NCBI GenBank assembly: GCA_963565915.1 | Contig: OY751488.1 | Span: 1,612,001 to 1,676,000 of the forward strand | Direction of reading: 5' to 3' | DNA from: Entoloma clypeatum | Taxonomy: Eukaryota; Basidiomycota; Agaricomycetes; Agaricales; Entolomataceae | Length of the DNA: 64,000 nt | Shown here: positions 61,977 through 64,000 of the stretch, piece after piece | Layout: the number at the start of each line of letters is the position of its first letter | Position numbering within the stretch: position 1 is the first letter of the stretch | The notes under the pieces: model-generated | The model's input: only the letters and a program-made list of their open reading frames with translations | Told to the model about the DNA's origin: nothing | Database searches by the model: none | Program-made: the position numbers and the translations under genes

Positions 61977-63989
61977 CTAGTTTTTAAGTAATCCGAAGTA
62001 CGGGATAAACTTGCTAAAGAGGACTTTCCCTAGATTCTTAGTTAAAAGGTCTGCAGGGTTATTCACTCCTTCGATGAATTCAACCGTAATGATGCCTTTG
62101 GATACTTTTTCTCTGACGAAGTGGAATCGCACGTCAATGTGCTTGGACCGCTTTTCAGTTACAGGGTTGGATGCGATAAAGACGGAGCCATTGTTATCTC
62201 CATAGATCGGGACTGATCCGATCTGCATCCCAAGTTCGGCAAGCATGCTTCTAAGCCATGTCACTGCGCGACTGCAATCTGATAGCGCCATGTATTCTGC
62301 TTCCGTGGAAGAGAGGGCAATGGTTTTTTGCGCCGATGAAACCCATGTTACTGCTCCAGATGCCAGCGATACGAAGTAACCAGTGGTGGACTTCCTGGTG
62401 TTTTCGTCTGACGCCCAATCGGAGTCTGTGAATGCGTAGATTCCTTTCCCAGAATCACCATCGTACATGATCGCGTAATTTTTTGTCGCCTTCAAATACC
62501 TGCAAATATCCCTTGCCACTTCTAAATGGCGTTTGGTAGGGTTTGCGGAGAATTGGGACATTTTGATTACGGTGAAACAAATGTCGGGTCTTGTCCCGAT
62601 CATTAAGTACAATAGTGACCCGATGATGGATTGGTACTTGGATCTGAGTTCCGCATTGGGTTCATCTTCAGACTTCATGGGTTTGTAGCCCGTCGGGAGT
62701 GGGGTATGGGTGGCATTAGATTCGCTCATCCCCATGCGTGCGAGAATTTTCTCAAGGTAGGGTACTTGATCAATGAAGATCCTCTTCCCACGTTGCCTTA
62801 TTTGGATAGAGAGAAATTCTTTTGGTTCCCCATCAGGGACTAGGTGGCCTAGGTCCCTACATTCCCATGTTGTCATGAAGGCCTTCTTCTTTTCCAGCAT
62901 GTATTCCCGGTTTGTGCCGAGAAAAGCAGAGTCATCGACATAAATGACGGCGATCACAGTTTCCCCTTTGGTACTTGTGTGAATGAAAACTCCCGCATCG
63001 GAGTGAAGCCGGGCAAAGCCGAGCTTTTTCATGGAGGAATCGAGTTCCCTCCACCAGGCTAATGCGGCCTGCTTGAGTCCGTATAGGGCTTTGTATAGTC
63101 GGTACACGAGGTTTTCTTTCCCTTTTACTATGTAGCCCTCAGGCTGTCGCATGTAAATTACCTCACGGAGTGTTCCATAGAGGAAGGCTGCTGAGACGTC
63201 CAAGAGTGTCATGAACCACCCTTCAAGGGCTGTCAATGCCAGAATCAATCGGACTGTCTCGTATCTCACTACTGGTGAGAAGATCTGATTGAAGTCGATC
63301 CCTTCTACCTGTGAGAAACCTTTTGCAACAAGGCGCGCTTTCAAACGCCCGTCGGATTTTTCGTTGTAAACCCATTTGTTCCTTAGAGCTTTCCTCCCTG
63401 TAGGTAGGGGTACTAACTCCGTGATCACCCCGCGGCTTTTGAGCATGTCTAGCTCTTTTCGTTCTGCTGCATACCAATCTTCTTTGTTCGGAAGAGAGTA
63501 TATGTCTTTGTGTGACATTTCGATGATGCCTACTTGGATGGAGATTGCCTCCATTAGGAGATCGTTCATCCATGCCGTTTGACCGCCCAGTCTACGTCTT
63601 CGATCCATTTTTTCAAGATCAGAAGCAGGGGTGTCTTCTCCATAGATGCTGTCTGGCATTCTCCGAACTCGTCGTTCCCTGATCGGTCGATCTGGTACTT
63701 GCTCGGGCTCTGGAGTGGGTACTCATGGCTCGTCATCGGGTTCGCTACCCGGCAAATCATCGTCTGATTCAGGGTGATCCTGTCCAGTGGGAACAGGGTC
63801 GTGAGGTTTTTCGTAATGACTGTCATTGTCATCGTTTCCGGGGATGAGGTCCTCAAACTCATCAGCCGGTTCTGGGTTTTCCATTTCTGGATGGTTCTCT
63901 GGCAAAGGGTCGATGTGGCATCTAGGGTACTTGCTTTCATCAAAGATAGCTTTCCCACCCATGAAAATTGTATTAGTCTCAGGATCCAT
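61977..63989 (-). pseudogene. pol: C3 Pol, RT and RNase H
   Basis: Minus-strand frame from the window edge to 61977. Acidic linker (from 63989 down), then RT with NKWVYNEKSDGRLKARLVAK, FLYGTLREVIYMRQPEG and YVDDSAFLG, and RNase H with AFTDSDWASDENTRKS, SSTEAEYMALSDCSR and KHIDVRFHFVREKV. The single lesion seen is TGA at 63723-63725 in the linker, which fits CGA. From there 560 codons are open, so this is the best-preserved RT in the window. About 34% of C2-like positions differ visibly, so it is a separate copia family. Confidence 0.85.
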
Positions 63990-64000
63990 GAAACGGTATC

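Larger units (their letters stand above)
61606..64000 (-). mobile_element. C3, Ty1/copia element, runs off the window
   Basis: Minus-strand element with its 3' LTR at 61606-61911 inserted in the RT of G4 (left flank AAAAC). The pol gene occupies the rest of the window; integrase, gag and the 5' LTR lie beyond 64000. Confidence 0.85.

Noticed and set aside
1..64000. CRISPR arrays, bacterial operons, rRNA genes
   Set aside because: Nothing of the kind is visible; the tandem repeats present lack regular spacers and all genes are eukaryotic in structure.

Overview
The window is a transposon graveyard from a filamentous fungus, most likely a basidiomycete of the Agaricomycetes. The evidence is short GT-AG introns of about 41-61 nt, chromodomain Ty3/gypsy elements, Ty1/copia elements primed by an internal piece of initiator tRNA, a KDZ-type transposase with its cysteine cluster, a CACTA (Tnp2) transposase and a mariner-type MITE. 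I cannot name the genus. No convincing host housekeeping gene was found, and almost every coding region is broken.

Layout. 1-2.9 kb: a cluster of stem-loop repeats, an unrecognised 339-codon ORF, and a broken minus-strand gene with an NGQHR motif. 2.9-3.7 kb: 3' remnant of a copia element (C1 family). 3.7-11.8 kb: gypsy element G1, whose 5' half is followed by a second copy in the opposite orientation, giving 2,521-bp inverted arms. 11.8-12.6 kb: TTGCCG-rich tandem repeats ending in a KDZ-type element end. 12.7-30.1 kb: a damaged gypsy element (G3) carrying two nested insertions: C1, a gag-only copia element of 6.2 kb in its left LTR, and G2, a 6.1-kb chromovirus in its reverse transcriptase. 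31.1-34.1 kb: a decayed CACTA transposase on the minus strand. 35.4-35.9 kb: a copia gag scrap. 35.9-55.9 kb: K1, a KDZ element with 70-bp terminal inverted repeats and five genes (A+, B-, KDZ transposase+, C-, D+), invaded by a mariner MITE and by copia element C2. 55.9-56.8 kb: a duplicated right end of K1 with a captured gypsy gag fragment and a palindrome. 57.5-58.3 kb: a lone accessory-type gene. 58.5-61.6 kb: gypsy G4, cut by copia C3, which runs off the right edge.

How the parts relate. C1 and C2 share LTR blocks, LTR termini, primer-binding site and PPT, so C1 looks like a non-autonomous partner that supplies only Gag and could borrow C2-type Pol. C1 also carries about 20 same-orientation bulged mini-hairpins confined to its non-coding DNA. 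C2 carries an extra 278-codon ORF upstream of gag that begins inside its LTR and crosses the primer-binding site. Both gypsy families carry an extra sense ORF between pol and the 3' LTR. Nearly all nonsense mutations are CGA to TGA, the mark of CpG deamination in methylated transposons.
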